Below are positions 43,176 to 52,639 of a stretch of DNA of 64,000 nt, piece by piece (position 1 is the first letter of the stretch; the number at the start of each line of letters is the position of its first letter). Below the pieces are notes generated by a model. The model had not been told where the DNA came from. It saw only the letters and a program-made list of their open reading frames with translations, and ran no database searches. The stretch comes from Citrobacter sp. On2M (lineage in GTDB: Bacteria; Pseudomonadota; Gammaproteobacteria; Enterobacterales; Enterobacteriaceae), in contig NZ_WPCV01000001.1 of assembly GCF_018035235.1 (NCBI RefSeq), forward strand, positions 1 through 64,000, given 5' to 3'. A program made the position numbers and the translations under genes.

Positions 43176-43254
43176 GCCGGATGGCGGTATTAATGCCTTA
43201 TCCGGCCTACAACGGCACCCGCCCGTAGGCCTGATAAGCGCAGCGCCATCAGGC
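43176..43254. repeat. Paired REP elements (BIME) between deoX and uhpA
   Basis: Two hairpins are present: GCCGGATGGCG ... CCTTATCCGGC (43176-43206) and GCCTGATAAGCG ... GCCATCAGGC (43229-43254). They lie in opposite arrangement, the layout of a BIME, between converging-end and start genes and just before uhpA. Confidence 0.85.
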
Positions 43255-43278
43255 ATGTCTTAGCGCCAGGATGAACCC

Positions 43279-43869
43279 ATGATCACCGTTGCCCTTATCG
43301 ACGACCACACTATCGTCCGCTCCGGCTTTGCCCAACTGCTCGGTCTGGAGCCTGATTTGCAGGTTGTGGCTGAGTTTGGCTCAGGCAGCGAGGCGCTGGC
43401 GGGATTACCGGGGCGCGGCGTGCAGGTCTGTATCTGTGATATCTCGATGCCAGACATCTCCGGCCTTGAACTGTTAAGCCAGTTGCCAAAGGGAATGGCG
43501 ATTATCATGCTCTCTGTCCATGACAGTCCAGCGCTGGTGGAGCAGGCGCTCAACGCGGGCGCGCGTGGTTTCCTTTCCAAACGCTGTAGCCCGGATGAGC
43601 TGATCGCGGCGGTGCATACCGTGGCGACCGGCGGCTGTTATTTGACGCCGGACATCGCCGTCAAGCTGGCGGCCGGTCGTCAGGATCCGCTGACTAAACG
43701 CGAACGTCAGGTGGCGGAAAAACTGGCGCAAGGCATGGCGGTCAAAGAAATTGCCGCCGAACTGGGCCTGTCGCCGAAAACGGTGCACGTCCACCGCGCC
43801 AACCTGATGGAAAAGCTGGGTGTCAGCAACGACGTCGAACTGGCCCGCCGGATGTTTGACGGCTGGTAA
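43279..43869 (+). CDS. uhpA: Response regulator UhpA
   Basis: NarL/FixJ-type response regulator, 196 residues, as in E. coli. The receiver domain carries the acidic pair IDDH and the phospho-acceptor Asp54 in CDISMPD; the LuxR-type HTH is in [47 protein letters not shown]. Phosphorylated by UhpB, it activates uhpT. Its stop codon overlaps the uhpB start (TAATG). Confidence 0.98.
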   Translation: MITVALIDDHTIVRSGFAQLLGLEPDLQVVAEFGSGSEALAGLPGRGVQVCICDISMPDISGLELLSQLPKGMAIIMLSVHDSPALVEQALNAGARGFLSKRCSPDELIAAVHTVATGGCYLTPDIAVKLAAGRQDPLTKRERQVAEKLAQGMAVKEIAAELGLSPKTVHVHRANLMEKLGVSNDVELARRMFDGW

Positions 43870-45371
43870 TGAACACGCTCTGTTCCCGGTTAATCACCGT
43901 TGTTGCCTGCTTCTTTATCTTCTCTGCCGCGTGGTTCTGCCTGTGGAGCATCAGCCTGCATCTGGTTGAGCGCCCGGAGCTGGCGGTTCTGTTGTTTCCA
44001 TTTGGCCTGCGTCTGGGGCTGATGCTGCAATGTCCGCGCGGCTACTGGCCGGTGTTGCTGGGTGCGGAATGGCTGCTTCTTTTCTGGCTGACGCAGGAAG
44101 TGGCGCTAGAACATTTGCCCCTTTTGATGATCGGTAGCTTCCTCACACTGCTGCCGGTGACGCTGATCTCCCGTTATCGCCATCAGCGCGACTGGCGTAC
44201 CTTGCTGTTGCAGGGCGCGGCGCTGACGGCGGCGGCGCTGTTACAGTCGCTGCCGTGGCTGGGGCAGGGGGAAGCTGCGTGGAATGCACTGCTGCTGACC
44301 CTCACCGGTGGATTAACGCTGGCCCCAATTTGCCTGGTGTTCTGGCACTATCTGACCAGTACAACCTGGCTGCCACTCGGTCCGGCGGTGGTGTCTCAGC
44401 CGGTGAACTGGCGCGGGCGGCATCTGGTCTGGTATCTACTGCTGTTTAGCATCAGCCTGTGGCTCCAGCTGGGATTACCCGCCGAGCTTTCGCGCTTTAC
44501 GCCGTTCTGCCTTGCCTTACCAATCATCGCATTGGCCTGGCACTACGGCTGGCAGGGGGCACTGATTGCGACGTTGATGAACGCCATTGCGCTGATTGCC
44601 AGCCAGACCTGGCACGATCACCCCGTTGATTTACTGCTCTCGCTGTTGGCGCAAAGCCTGACCGGGTTGCTGCTCGGCGCAGGGATCCAACGCCTGCGCG
44701 AGCTGAATCAGTCGCTGCAAAACGAGTTAGCGCGTAACCATCGGTTGGCTGAACGCCTGCTGGAGACCGAAGAGAGCGTGCGTCGCGACGTGGCGCGCGA
44801 GCTGCACGATGATATCGGCCAAACCATCACCGCCATTCGTACGCAAGCGGGCATCGTCCAGCGCCTGGCTCCGGAGAATGCGGGCGTGAAGCAGAGCGGG
44901 AAGCATATTGAGCAGCTCTCGCTGGGTGTCTACGACTCGGTGCGCCGCCTTCTGGGTCGTCTGCGTCCTCGCCAACTGGATGATCTCACGCTGGAGCAGG
45001 CCATCCGCTCATTGATGCGTGAAATGGAGCTGGAAAGCCGCGGCATCGTCAGCCATCTTGACTGGCATATTGATGAATCGGCTCTCAGCGAAAGCCAGCG
45101 CGTGACGCTGTTCCGCGTCTGCCAGGAAGGGTTAAACAATATTGTGAAGCACGCCAACGCCAGCGCGGTGACGTTACAAGGCTGGCAACAAGATGAGCGG
45201 CTGATGTTGGTGATTGAGGACGACGGCAGCGGCTTGCCACCTGGGTCGAATCAGCAGGGATTTGGCCTGACCGGAATGCGTGAACGCATTACCGCCCTCG
45301 GGGGGGCGTTGTCGATTTCCTGCACCCACGGCACGCGGGTCAGCGTGTCACTGCCTCAACGTTATGTGTAA
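43869..45371 (+). CDS. uhpB: Sensor kinase UhpB
   Basis: A 500-residue membrane histidine kinase, the E. coli length. The N-terminal half has about eight transmembrane segments (MASE1-like). The HisKA_3 domain near residue 313 reads [24 protein letters not shown] and contains the phospho-His; the HATPase domain includes DDGSGL and [11 protein letters not shown]. It phosphorylates UhpA upon a signal from UhpC, which senses external glucose-6-phosphate. Confidence 0.98.
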   Translation: MNTLCSRLITVVACFFIFSAAWFCLWSISLHLVERPELAVLLFPFGLRLGLMLQCPRGYWPVLLGAEWLLLFWLTQEVALEHLPLLMIGSFLTLLPVTLISRYRHQRDWRTLLLQGAALTAAALLQSLPWLGQGEAAWNALLLTLTGGLTLAPICLVFWHYLTSTTWLPLGPAVVSQPVNWRGRHLVWYLLLFSISLWLQLGLPAELSRFTPFCLALPIIALAWHYGWQGALIATLMNAIALIASQTWHDHPVDLLLSLLAQSLTGLLLGAGIQRLRELNQSLQNELARNHRLAERLLETEESVRRDVARELHDDIGQTITAIRTQAGIVQRLAPENAGVKQSGKHIEQLSLGVYDSVRRLLGRLRPRQLDDLTLEQAIRSLMREMELESRGIVSHLDWHIDESALSESQRVTLFRVCQEGLNNIVKHANASAVTLQGWQQDERLMLVIEDDGSGLPPGSNQQGFGLTGMRERITALGGALSISCTHGTRVSVSLPQRYV

Positions 45372-45380
45372 GGAGCGGCC

Positions 45381-46709
45381 ATGTTTGCGTTTTTAAAAGC
45401 TCCGGCCAACGCGCCGCTCATCACCGATAAACACGAGGTGGATACCCGCTATCGCTACTGGCGGCGGCATATTCTGATCACCATCTGGCTCGGCTACGCG
45501 CTGTTCTATTTCACACGCAAGAGTTTCAACGCCGCCGTGCCGGATATCCTCACCAGCGGCGTGCTGACCCGCAGCGACATTGGCCTGCTGGCCACGCTGT
45601 TTTACATCACTTACGGGCTGTCGAAGTTTGTGTCTGGTATCGTCAGCGACCGCTCCAACGCCCGCTATTTTATGGGGATTGGGCTGATTGCTACCGGGGT
45701 GGTGAACATTCTGTTTGGCTTCTCCACCTCGCTATGGGCCTTTGCGGTGCTGTGGGCGCTCAATGCGTTCTTCCAGGGCTGGGGGTCGCCGGTTTGCGCG
45801 CGTTTATTGACCGCGTGGTATTCGCGTACCGAACGCGGCGGCTGGTGGGCGCTGTGGAATACCGCACATAATGTTGGTGGAGCATTAATCCCAATGGTGA
45901 TGGCGGCAGCCGCACTGCATTATGGCTGGCGTGCCGGGATGATGATTGCCGGGATGGTGGCGATTGTGGTCGGTATTTTCCTCTGCTGGCGGCTGCGCGA
46001 CAGACCACAGGCGATTGGTCTGCCGCCGATTGGCGACTGGCGGCATGATGAGCTGGAAATCGCCCAGCAGCAGGAAGGCGCAGGCCTGAGCCGCAAAGAG
46101 ATCCTCACTAAATACGTGCTGCTGAACCCGTATATCTGGCTGCTTTCGCTGTGTTACGTGCTGGTGTACGTGGTGCGTGCGGCGATCAATGACTGGGGCA
46201 ATCTGTACATGTCGGAGACGCTGGGCGTTGATCTGGTGACCGCCAATACTGCCGTGACGATGTTCGAACTGGGTGGATTTATCGGCGCGCTGGTGGCGGG
46301 CTGGGGATCGGATAAACTGTTCAACGGCAACCGTGGCCCAATGAACTTGATCTTCGCCGCCGGGATTTTGCTCTCGGTGGGCTCGCTGTGGCTGATGCCG
46401 TTTGCCAGTTACGTGATGCAGGCGGCGTGCTTCTTCACCACCGGATTCTTCGTTTTCGGCCCGCAAATGCTGATCGGCATGGCGGCGGCGGAGTGCTCGC
46501 ACAAAGAGGCCGCAGGCGCGGCGACCGGGTTTGTCGGACTGTTTGCTTATCTGGGCGCGTCGCTTTCCGGATGGCCGCTGGCTAAGGTAATGGAAGTCTG
46601 GCACTGGACCGGATTTTTCGTGGTGATTGCCATTGCGGCGGGGATTTCCGCGCTGCTGTTGCTGCCTTTTTTAAACGCCCAGGCGCCGCGCGACGTCAGC
46701 GAAGCGTGA
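45381..46709 (+). CDS. uhpC: Glucose-6-phosphate sensor/transporter-like UhpC
   Basis: A 442-residue MFS organophosphate:phosphate antiporter homologue that acts as the external glucose-6-phosphate receptor, controlling UhpB. It resembles UhpT, starting with YRYWRRHILITIWLGYALFYFTRKSFN. The signature WGSPVCARLLTAWYSRTERGGWWALWNTAHNVGG is the GlpT/UhpT family motif. It starts 9 bp after uhpB, in the uhpABC operon. Slightly longer than E. coli UhpC at the C-terminus. Confidence 0.97.
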   Translation: MFAFLKAPANAPLITDKHEVDTRYRYWRRHILITIWLGYALFYFTRKSFNAAVPDILTSGVLTRSDIGLLATLFYITYGLSKFVSGIVSDRSNARYFMGIGLIATGVVNILFGFSTSLWAFAVLWALNAFFQGWGSPVCARLLTAWYSRTERGGWWALWNTAHNVGGALIPMVMAAAALHYGWRAGMMIAGMVAIVVGIFLCWRLRDRPQAIGLPPIGDWRHDELEIAQQQEGAGLSRKEILTKYVLLNPYIWLLSLCYVLVYVVRAAINDWGNLYMSETLGVDLVTANTAVTMFELGGFIGALVAGWGSDKLFNGNRGPMNLIFAAGILLSVGSLWLMPFASYVMQAACFFTTGFFVFGPQMLIGMAAAECSHKEAAGAATGFVGLFAYLGASLSGWPLAKVMEVWHWTGFFVVIAIAAGISALLLLPFLNAQAPRDVSEA

Positions 46710-46851
46710 TGCACCTCACCTTTTTTCCCCGAGTAGGGCAAAACTAAGAAATTTTCCCGGTTTCACCTGGACGCTGTCTCAGGCGTGTCTCCCGACTGAT
46801 TTTTACAATGCCTGCCATTCGCAGGTATAAAAATTAGCTCGGGAGTGTCAA
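46710..46851 (+). promoter_or_regulatory. uhpT promoter region
   Basis: TACAAT (46804-46809) is a near-consensus -10 element about 43 bp before uhpT. Upstream, CACCTGGACGC and CTCAGGCGTG (46764-46787) form inverted CCTGG-like elements, the type of site used by UhpA around -64 to -32. No good -35 hexamer is present, as expected for an activator-dependent promoter. Confidence 0.6.
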
Positions 46852-48243
46852 ATGCTGGCCTTTCTCAACCAGGTGCGCAAGCCGACCCTGGATCTGCCGC
46901 TCGATGTGCGGCGCAAAATGTGGTTCAAACCGTTCATGCAGTCTTATCTGGTGGTTTTCATCGGCTACCTGACCATGTACCTGATCCGCAAAAACTTCAA
47001 CATCGCGCAGAACGACATGATCTCCACCTACGGGCTGAGCATGACGCAACTGGGGATGATTGGCCTGGGCTTCTCCATCACCTACGGCGTGGGTAAAACG
47101 CTGGTTTCCTACTACGCGGACGGTAAAAACACCAAGCAGTTCCTGCCGTTTATGCTGATCCTCTCCGCCATCTGTATGCTCGGCTTCAGCGCCAGCATGG
47201 GCGCGGGTTCGACCAGCCTGTTTCTGATGATCGCCTTTTACGCGCTGAGCGGCTTCTTCCAGAGTACCGGCGGCTCGTGTAGCTATTCCACCATCACCAA
47301 ATGGACGCCGCGTCGTAAGCGTGGATCGTATCTCGGTATGTGGAACATCTCCCACAACCTCGGCGGTGCGGGCGCGGCGGGCGTGGCGCTGTTTGGCGCC
47401 AACTATCTGTTCGACGGCCATGTCATTGGGATGTTTATCTTCCCGTCGATTATCGCCCTGATTGTCGGTTTTATCGGCCTGCGCTACGGCAGCGACTCCC
47501 CGGAATCTTACGGCCTCGGCAAAGCGGAAGAGCTGTTCGGTGAAGAGATCAGCGAAGAGGACAAAGAGACCGAAGAAAACGAAATGACCAAATGGCAGAT
47601 CTTTGTTGAGTACGTGCTGAAAAACAAAGTGATTTGGTTGTTATGTTTCTCGAACATCTTCCTGTACGTGGTGCGTATCGGTATTGACCAGTGGTCCACC
47701 GTCTACGCTTTCCAGGAGCTGAAGCTCTCCAAAGAAGTGGCGATTCAGGGCTTTACTCTGTTTGAAGTCGGCGCGCTGGTCGGCACGCTGCTGTGGGGCT
47801 GGCTCTCTGATCTGGCGAACGGTCGTCGTGCCCTGGTGGCCTGTATAGCGCTGGCATTAATCATCGCCACGTTAGGCGTTTATCAGCATGCCAGCAATCA
47901 GTATGTCTATCTGGCGTCGCTGTTTGCGCTGGGCTTCCTGGTGTTTGGTCCACAGCTGTTAATCGGCGTGGCGGCAGTCGGATTTGTGCCGAAAAAAGCG
48001 ATCGGCGCAGCCGACGGGATTAAAGGTACTTTCGCCTATCTGATTGGTGACAGCTTCGCCAAGCTGGGCCTGGGGATGATTGCCGACGGTACGCCGATTT
48101 TCGGCCTCACCGGCTGGGCAGGAACCTTCGCCGCGCTGGACACCGCCGCCATCGGCTGTATCTGCCTGATGGCCATCGTGGCTGTATTCGAAGAACGTAA
48201 AATTCGTCGCGAGAAAAAGATTCAACAACTGAAAGTCGCTTAA
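46852..48243 (+). CDS. uhpT: Hexose-6-phosphate:phosphate antiporter UhpT
   Basis: Inner-membrane antiporter that exchanges inorganic phosphate for glucose-6-phosphate and related sugar phosphates; also a route for fosfomycin. 463 residues, equal to E. coli, and 12 transmembrane segments. [19 protein letters not shown] includes the conserved Arg of TM1, and [35 protein letters not shown] the family motif. The ATG at 46852 follows a conserved leader. Induced by UhpA. Confidence 0.98.
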   Translation: MLAFLNQVRKPTLDLPLDVRRKMWFKPFMQSYLVVFIGYLTMYLIRKNFNIAQNDMISTYGLSMTQLGMIGLGFSITYGVGKTLVSYYADGKNTKQFLPFMLILSAICMLGFSASMGAGSTSLFLMIAFYALSGFFQSTGGSCSYSTITKWTPRRKRGSYLGMWNISHNLGGAGAAGVALFGANYLFDGHVIGMFIFPSIIALIVGFIGLRYGSDSPESYGLGKAEELFGEEISEEDKETEENEMTKWQIFVEYVLKNKVIWLLCFSNIFLYVVRIGIDQWSTVYAFQELKLSKEVAIQGFTLFEVGALVGTLLWGWLSDLANGRRALVACIALALIIATLGVYQHASNQYVYLASLFALGFLVFGPQLLIGVAAVGFVPKKAIGAADGIKGTFAYLIGDSFAKLGLGMIADGTPIFGLTGWAGTFAALDTAAIGCICLMAIVAVFEERKIRREKKIQQLKVA

Positions 48244-48267
48244 GTTAAGTGTGCATTGGTAACTTTT

Positions 48268-48292
48268 GCCCGCCTTAATGGCGGGCTTTTTT
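48268..48292 (+). terminator. Terminator of uhpT
   Basis: Perfect stem GCCCGCC (48268-48274) / GGCGGGC (48280-48286), loop TTAAT, six T residues. It lies 25 bp after the uhpT stop. Confidence 0.92.
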
Positions 48293-48368
48293 ATGCCGTG
48301 GCGTTCATCCATCGACAGCGATAAATTTGCCGCTATGATGGGCATCCTGTCTGGTAATGGATGTGCGC

Positions 48369-48821
48369 ATGATTTGGATAATGCTGACCACCCTGGTGGT
48401 TGTTTTTGTGGTGGGATTTCGGGTGCTGACGTCCGGTTCACGACGCGCAATTCGCCGTCTGAGCGAGCGACTGAATATTGATGTCGTGCCGGTAGAATCG
48501 ATGATCGATCAGATGGGAAAAGTGCAGGGCGAGGCGTTTTTACAGTACCTGCACCGGCCTGACGAATCGCATCTGCAAAATGCTGCCCAGGTGCTGTTGA
48601 TCTGGCAAATCGTGATTGTCGACAGCAGTGAGCCGAATCTGCTGCAGTGGCACCGTTGGCTGCAAAAAGCTCGGCTGGCTGCGCCGATTACCGACGCGCA
48701 AGTGCGTCTGGCGCTCGGATTTCTGCGCGAAATGGAGCCGGATATGCAGGAGCTTAATGCGTTTCAAATGCGCTATAACGCCTTTTTCCAGCCCGAAGAT
48801 GGCGTGCACTGGCTGCACTGA
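48369..48821 (+). CDS. yicN: YicN (DUF1198)
   Basis: A 150-residue protein with one N-terminal transmembrane helix (MIWIMLTTLVVVFVVGFRVLTSG) and a conserved cytosolic part. From the ATG at 48369 its length equals E. coli YicN; four further upstream residues are ignored. Its function is unknown. In E. coli the adenine deaminase genes adeD and adeQ lie between uhpT and yicN. They are absent here, where yicN comes 125 bp after uhpT. Confidence 0.92.
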   Translation: MIWIMLTTLVVVFVVGFRVLTSGSRRAIRRLSERLNIDVVPVESMIDQMGKVQGEAFLQYLHRPDESHLQNAAQVLLIWQIVIVDSSEPNLLQWHRWLQKARLAAPITDAQVRLALGFLREMEPDMQELNAFQMRYNAFFQPEDGVHWLH

Positions 48822-48832
48822 CAGTAATTAAT

Positions 48833-48858
48833 GCCTGATGGCATTACGCTTATCAGGC
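48833..48858. repeat. REP-type palindrome between yicN and nepI
   Basis: GCCTGATGGC (48833-48842) pairs with GCTTATCAGGC (48848-48858), a single REP hairpin 12 bp after yicN. Confidence 0.75.
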
Positions 48859-48994
48859 CGACAAAAGGGCCCTGCCGTAGATGGAATAAGCCACATCGCC
48901 ATTCAGCCGTGAAAGTTGTTGAAACGTTAAATAGGTCACAAATTTAATGTTACACTGCGTAACTTTTCTACAATAATCCCACGCAGGTAACAAA

Positions 48995-50188
48995 ATGAGT
49001 GAAGCTGTTGAACAAAAATCCCGCGCTGAAGTGAATACCCGACCTAACTGGTCGGCGGTATTCGCCGTGGCGTTCTGCGTTGCCTGCCTGATAACCGTTG
49101 AGTTTCTTCCCGTGAGCCTGCTAACGCCGATGGCACAGGATCTGGGTATTTCGGAAGGTGTTGCCGGACAATCGGTGACAGTGACGGCATTTGTCGCTAT
49201 GTTTGCCAGCCTGTTTGTGACGCAAATCATCCAGGCGACCGATCGTCGCTACGTGGTGATCCTGTTTTCGGTGCTGCTGACGCTCTCCTGCCTGCTTGTT
49301 TCCTTTGCCAACTCTTTTTCGCTGTTGCTCGTTGGCCGCGCTTGCCTCGGTCTGGCGCTTGGCGGATTCTGGGCGATGTCGGCGTCGCTGACCATGCGTT
49401 TGGTTCCCGCTCGTACGGTGCCGAAAGCGCTGTCGGTTATTTTTGGCGCAGTCTCCATCGCGCTGGTGATTGCCGCCCCGCTGGGAAGTTTTTTGGGCGG
49501 CATTATCGGTTGGCGTAATGTGTTTAATGCGGCGGCGGTCATGGGCGTGCTGTGTACGATTTGGGTGGTGAGAGCGCTGCCATCGCTGCCCGGTGAGCCT
49601 TCGCACCAAAAACAAAATATGTTCAGTCTGCTGCAACGTCCGGGGGTGATGGCCGGGATGATTGCCATCTTTATGTCCTTTGCCGGGCAGTTCGCCTTCT
49701 TTACCTATATTCGCCCGATCTATATGAATCTGGCGGGCTTTGACGTTGATGGTCTGACGCTGGTGCTGCTCAGTTTCGGTATTGCCAGCTTTGTTGGTAC
49801 GTCGCTTTCGTCGGTGATTCTGAAGCGCTCGGTCAAACTTGCGTTAGCCGGCGCGCCACTGGTGTTGGCGTTCAGTGCGTTGGTCCTGATCCTGTGGGGC
49901 AGCGACAAAGTTGTTGCGACTGGCATTGCGATTATCTGGGGACTGGCGTTTGCGCTGGTACCGGTAGGCTGGTCGACGTGGATCACGCGCTCACTTGCCG
50001 ATCAGGCAGAAAAAGCCGGATCCATCCAGGTCGCCGTGATCCAGCTTGCCAATACCTGTGGGGCCGCAGTAGGAGGCTATGCGCTCGATAACCTCGGATT
50101 GCTGTCGCCCCTGATGCTTTCCGGCAGCCTGATGCTGCTGACGGCGCTTCTGGTGGCAGCAAAAGTTCGCATAAAGGGTATGCAATAA
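48995..50188 (+). CDS. nepI: Purine ribonucleoside efflux pump NepI
   Basis: An MFS exporter of 397 residues, close to E. coli NepI (396), which exports inosine, guanosine and analogues. Twelve transmembrane segments are visible. The N-terminal cytosolic [65 protein letters not shown] is the Arabinose-efflux-type start. It ends at a convergent hairpin shared with the next gene. Confidence 0.96.
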   Translation: MSEAVEQKSRAEVNTRPNWSAVFAVAFCVACLITVEFLPVSLLTPMAQDLGISEGVAGQSVTVTAFVAMFASLFVTQIIQATDRRYVVILFSVLLTLSCLLVSFANSFSLLLVGRACLGLALGGFWAMSASLTMRLVPARTVPKALSVIFGAVSIALVIAAPLGSFLGGIIGWRNVFNAAAVMGVLCTIWVVRALPSLPGEPSHQKQNMFSLLQRPGVMAGMIAIFMSFAGQFAFFTYIRPIYMNLAGFDVDGLTLVLLSFGIASFVGTSLSSVILKRSVKLALAGAPLVLAFSALVLILWGSDKVVATGIAIIWGLAFALVPVGWSTWITRSLADQAEKAGSIQVAVIQLANTCGAAVGGYALDNLGLLSPLMLSGSLMLLTALLVAAKVRIKGMQ

Positions 50189-50200
50189 ACTAAGCTCGGT

Positions 50201-50222
50201 ATGCCGGATCGCTATCCGGCAT
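50201..50222. terminator. Bidirectional hairpin between nepI and the GH1 gene
   Basis: ATGCCGGAT (50201-50209) pairs perfectly with ATCCGGCAT (50214-50222). It stands in the 45-bp space between two convergent genes. A T-rich run follows on the nepI side (GGTTATTTTTAATT). Confidence 0.75.
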
Positions 50223-50233
50223 CCTGGTTATTT

Positions 50234-51616
50234 TTAATTAAAACCCTTGTTTTCGGCGGTATGGGCAAACCATTCGCCGCTTTTCTTCACCGTACGTTTT
50301 TGCGTGTCTAAATCTAACTGGACAAAACCGTAGCGGTTTTTATATCCATTGAGCCAGGACCAGTTATCAATAAAAGTCCACATATGGTAGCCAAGACAAT
50401 TGCAACCTTCGCTAATGCCTTTATGTAGCCATTTAAGATGCCCGGAAACAAATTCAATGCGGTAGCTGTCGTTGATCTGGTCATGCTCAACGAAACGTTG
50501 CTCATTTTCCACACCCATACCGTTTTCAGAAATAAAGCAGCGCGGGTTGCCGTAATTATCACGCAGATTAGTAATAATATCGTAAATACCTGGCTCATAA
50601 ATTTCCCAGCCACGGTAAGGGTTCATTTTACGCCCCGGCATTTCGTAATAATCAAACAGCCACTCTGGCATAAACGGCGCGTTTGGATTAACGGCAGTAT
50701 CACGACATTTCACGCGGCGCGGCTGATAATAATTGATACCAAGCAGGTCGATTTTCCCCTCGGCGATGAGCTGACAGTCGCCTGGCTGACAGGCTGGTAG
50801 CTGATCGTACTCTGTCAGCAGTTCGACCAGATCCGCCGGATATTCCCCTTTTAGTACCGGGTCAAGAAAGCTGCGGTTAAACAGCAGATCCGCATGGTGC
50901 GCGGCTTTTACATCCGCCGGGTGCTGCGAGCGTGGATAAGAGGGCGTCAGATTTAGGATCACACCGATTTCACCGCCGTAGTTTCCGGCGCGATACGTTC
51001 GCACCGCCTTGGAATGCGCCAGCACAGTGTGATACGCCACGGTGGCCGCGCGTTTGAAATCCACTACGTTAGGGTAATGGAAGTCATACAAATAGCCGCC
51101 TTCCACCGGGACAATCGGTTCATTAAAGGTGAACCAGTGTTTAACCCGGTTGCCGAATAATTTAAAACAGGTCTGCGCGTAGCGTCCAAACGCCTCAACC
51201 ACGTCACGGTTTTCCCAGCCGCCTTTCTCCTGCATCACCATCGGCATGTCGAAGTGAAACAGGGTGATAAACGGTGTAATACCTTGCGCCAACAGCTCGT
51301 CGATGACGTTGTTATAGAAATCGACGGCCTCAGGATTAATCTCGCCAGTACCGTCCGGAATCAGGCGTGACCAACTGATTGAGGTGCGGAAGCTGTTATG
51401 TTTCAGCTGTTTGAGCAGTGCGATGTCCTGTTTCCAGTGCTGATAAAACGTTGAGGTGTTCGCCGGGCCAACCCCTTGGTGGAAACGCCCAGGCTGACGG
51501 TCGAACCACACGTCCCATGTTGTCTGGCTTTTGCCGCCATTCAGGCTATCCCCTTCGGTTTGCAGCGCCGAGCAGGCACTCCCCCACCAAAAGTTATCAG
51601 GAAAACGGTATCGCAT
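50234..51616 (-). CDS. GH1 beta-glucosidase / 6-phospho-beta-glucosidase
   Basis: A 460-residue GH1 enzyme. The acid/base is Glu166 in TFNEP and the nucleophile Glu364 in ISENGMG. The sugar-6-phosphate signature is mixed. At the position of the Glu found in non-phospho enzymes (DNFEWAEG) there is Ser420 (DNWSWLNG), as in phospho-enzymes. The usual Lys-Arg-Tyr is Asn427-Arg428-Tyr429, preceded by Lys426. No signal peptide is seen, so it is cytosolic. No transporter or regulator is adjacent, so its substrate must come from elsewhere. It is convergent with nepI. Confidence 0.88.
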   Translation of the reverse strand: MRYRFPDNFWWGSACSALQTEGDSLNGGKSQTTWDVWFDRQPGRFHQGVGPANTSTFYQHWKQDIALLKQLKHNSFRTSISWSRLIPDGTGEINPEAVDFYNNVIDELLAQGITPFITLFHFDMPMVMQEKGGWENRDVVEAFGRYAQTCFKLFGNRVKHWFTFNEPIVPVEGGYLYDFHYPNVVDFKRAATVAYHTVLAHSKAVRTYRAGNYGGEIGVILNLTPSYPRSQHPADVKAAHHADLLFNRSFLDPVLKGEYPADLVELLTEYDQLPACQPGDCQLIAEGKIDLLGINYYQPRRVKCRDTAVNPNAPFMPEWLFDYYEMPGRKMNPYRGWEIYEPGIYDIITNLRDNYGNPRCFISENGMGVENEQRFVEHDQINDSYRIEFVSGHLKWLHKGISEGCNCLGYHMWTFIDNWSWLNGYKNRYGFVQLDLDTQKRTVKKSGEWFAHTAENKGFN

Positions 51617-51708
51617 TATCTTGCTCCTTGATGTATTTCACTTCCCTACACAATAGGCGATTTTGCTACGCAGAAACCGGTTACAGCGCTCGTTTTTCAA
51701 TACGATAG

Positions 51709-52002
51709 TTACAAATCCGGGCATTCAACTTTGCCCAACGCTTCCCAGTAGTTGTTCTGGTTATTTCTTTGTATTGCCAGAATAGCCTCGCGGATATGCT
51801 GCTGATTACGTGTATCAGACATAATCGTTTTTTCCCACACATCATCGGAGGGTGATCCCTGTGGGGTGCAAATCTTGCGTAAGTCCTTTAATACGGTGTT
51901 TTTTTCATGAACGGACTGTAGAGAGCCATAAGCCGAATCGGCCTGCGCAAAACCCGGCAGCGTGAAAAGAATGGCAATAAGCGGTAAAGCGGCTCGTTTC
52001 AT
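51709..52002 (-). CDS. yicS: YicS, small periplasmic protein
   Basis: A 97-residue exported protein with signal peptide [21 protein letters not shown]. The mature part [35 protein letters not shown] ... [13 protein letters not shown] has two Cys that could pair. It matches E. coli YicS in length and C-terminus. The function is unknown. In E. coli it sits near nlpA; here GNAT and dga genes lie between. Confidence 0.92.
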   Translation of the reverse strand: MKRAALPLIAILFTLPGFAQADSAYGSLQSVHEKNTVLKDLRKICTPQGSPSDDVWEKTIMSDTRNQQHIREAILAIQRNNQNNYWEALGKVECPDL

Positions 52003-52132
52003 GATAATAATCCTTGTTGTCGATGCGCATCATCTCAAGAGTAAGTGTAGACGGCATGCGTCTCACTCATCAGCCTGTGTTAATTTCCAAACAAAAAATC
52101 AGCCAGAAGTTGTACTTTTTCAGGAGGATAGG

Positions 52133-52549
52133 ATGCAAATACAGATTACAGATACCATTACCGAAGACGATCAAAATGCCCTGCTTGCCGGATTGCGCGC
52201 CTACAACCGCCAGTTCCTGCGAACCACCAACTTTGGCGACCTGGCGGTGTACTGGCGCGATGAAAGCAATGAAATTCTGGGCGGGTTGATTGGCAAAATT
52301 AAAGGGGAATGGCTGTGTATAGATTTCCTGTGGATGCATGATTCGCTGCGTAAAGGTGGTTACGGCACAAAATTGATGCAGGCTGCCGAACAGACAGCGC
52401 ATGAGAGAGGATGCCTGCATGCGCTGGTGGACACGATGAGTTTCCAGGCGCTGCCGTTTTATCAGAAAAACGGTTATCAGCTGCAAATGACCCTCGATAA
52501 CTTTCCGGAAACCGGCTCTGCGCGGCATTATTTGTCGAAAACGTTTTGA
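52133..52549 (+). CDS. GNAT-family N-acetyltransferase
   Basis: A 138-residue acetyltransferase from the ATG at 52133 ([25 protein letters not shown]), with a strong GGAGGA just upstream; a 57-residue extension in frame is ignored. The acetyl-CoA loop is [22 protein letters not shown] and the C-terminal strand is [14 protein letters not shown]. The substrate is unknown. It precedes dgaR by 90 bp on the same strand but there is no reason to tie it to glucosaminate. Confidence 0.88.
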   Translation: MQIQITDTITEDDQNALLAGLRAYNRQFLRTTNFGDLAVYWRDESNEILGGLIGKIKGEWLCIDFLWMHDSLRKGGYGTKLMQAAEQTAHERGCLHALVDTMSFQALPFYQKNGYQLQMTLDNFPETGSARHYLSKTF

Positions 52550-52639
52550 TGACCGGAAGGTCTGGACGCCGCCTCACTTTCTTGCGCAGCAGAATAGTGT
52601 ATGTTCTGAACAATCATTTATTTCTTAAGCGGTAAAGAG

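Noticed and set aside
43176-43254. Repeats that might be a CRISPR array
   Set aside because: They are two REP hairpins in a BIME arrangement; spacers, regular unit length and cas genes are missing.
45885-46604. 239-codon open frame on the minus strand
   Set aside because: It is antisense to uhpC; the product is Arg/His/Gln-rich and unlike any protein family I know.
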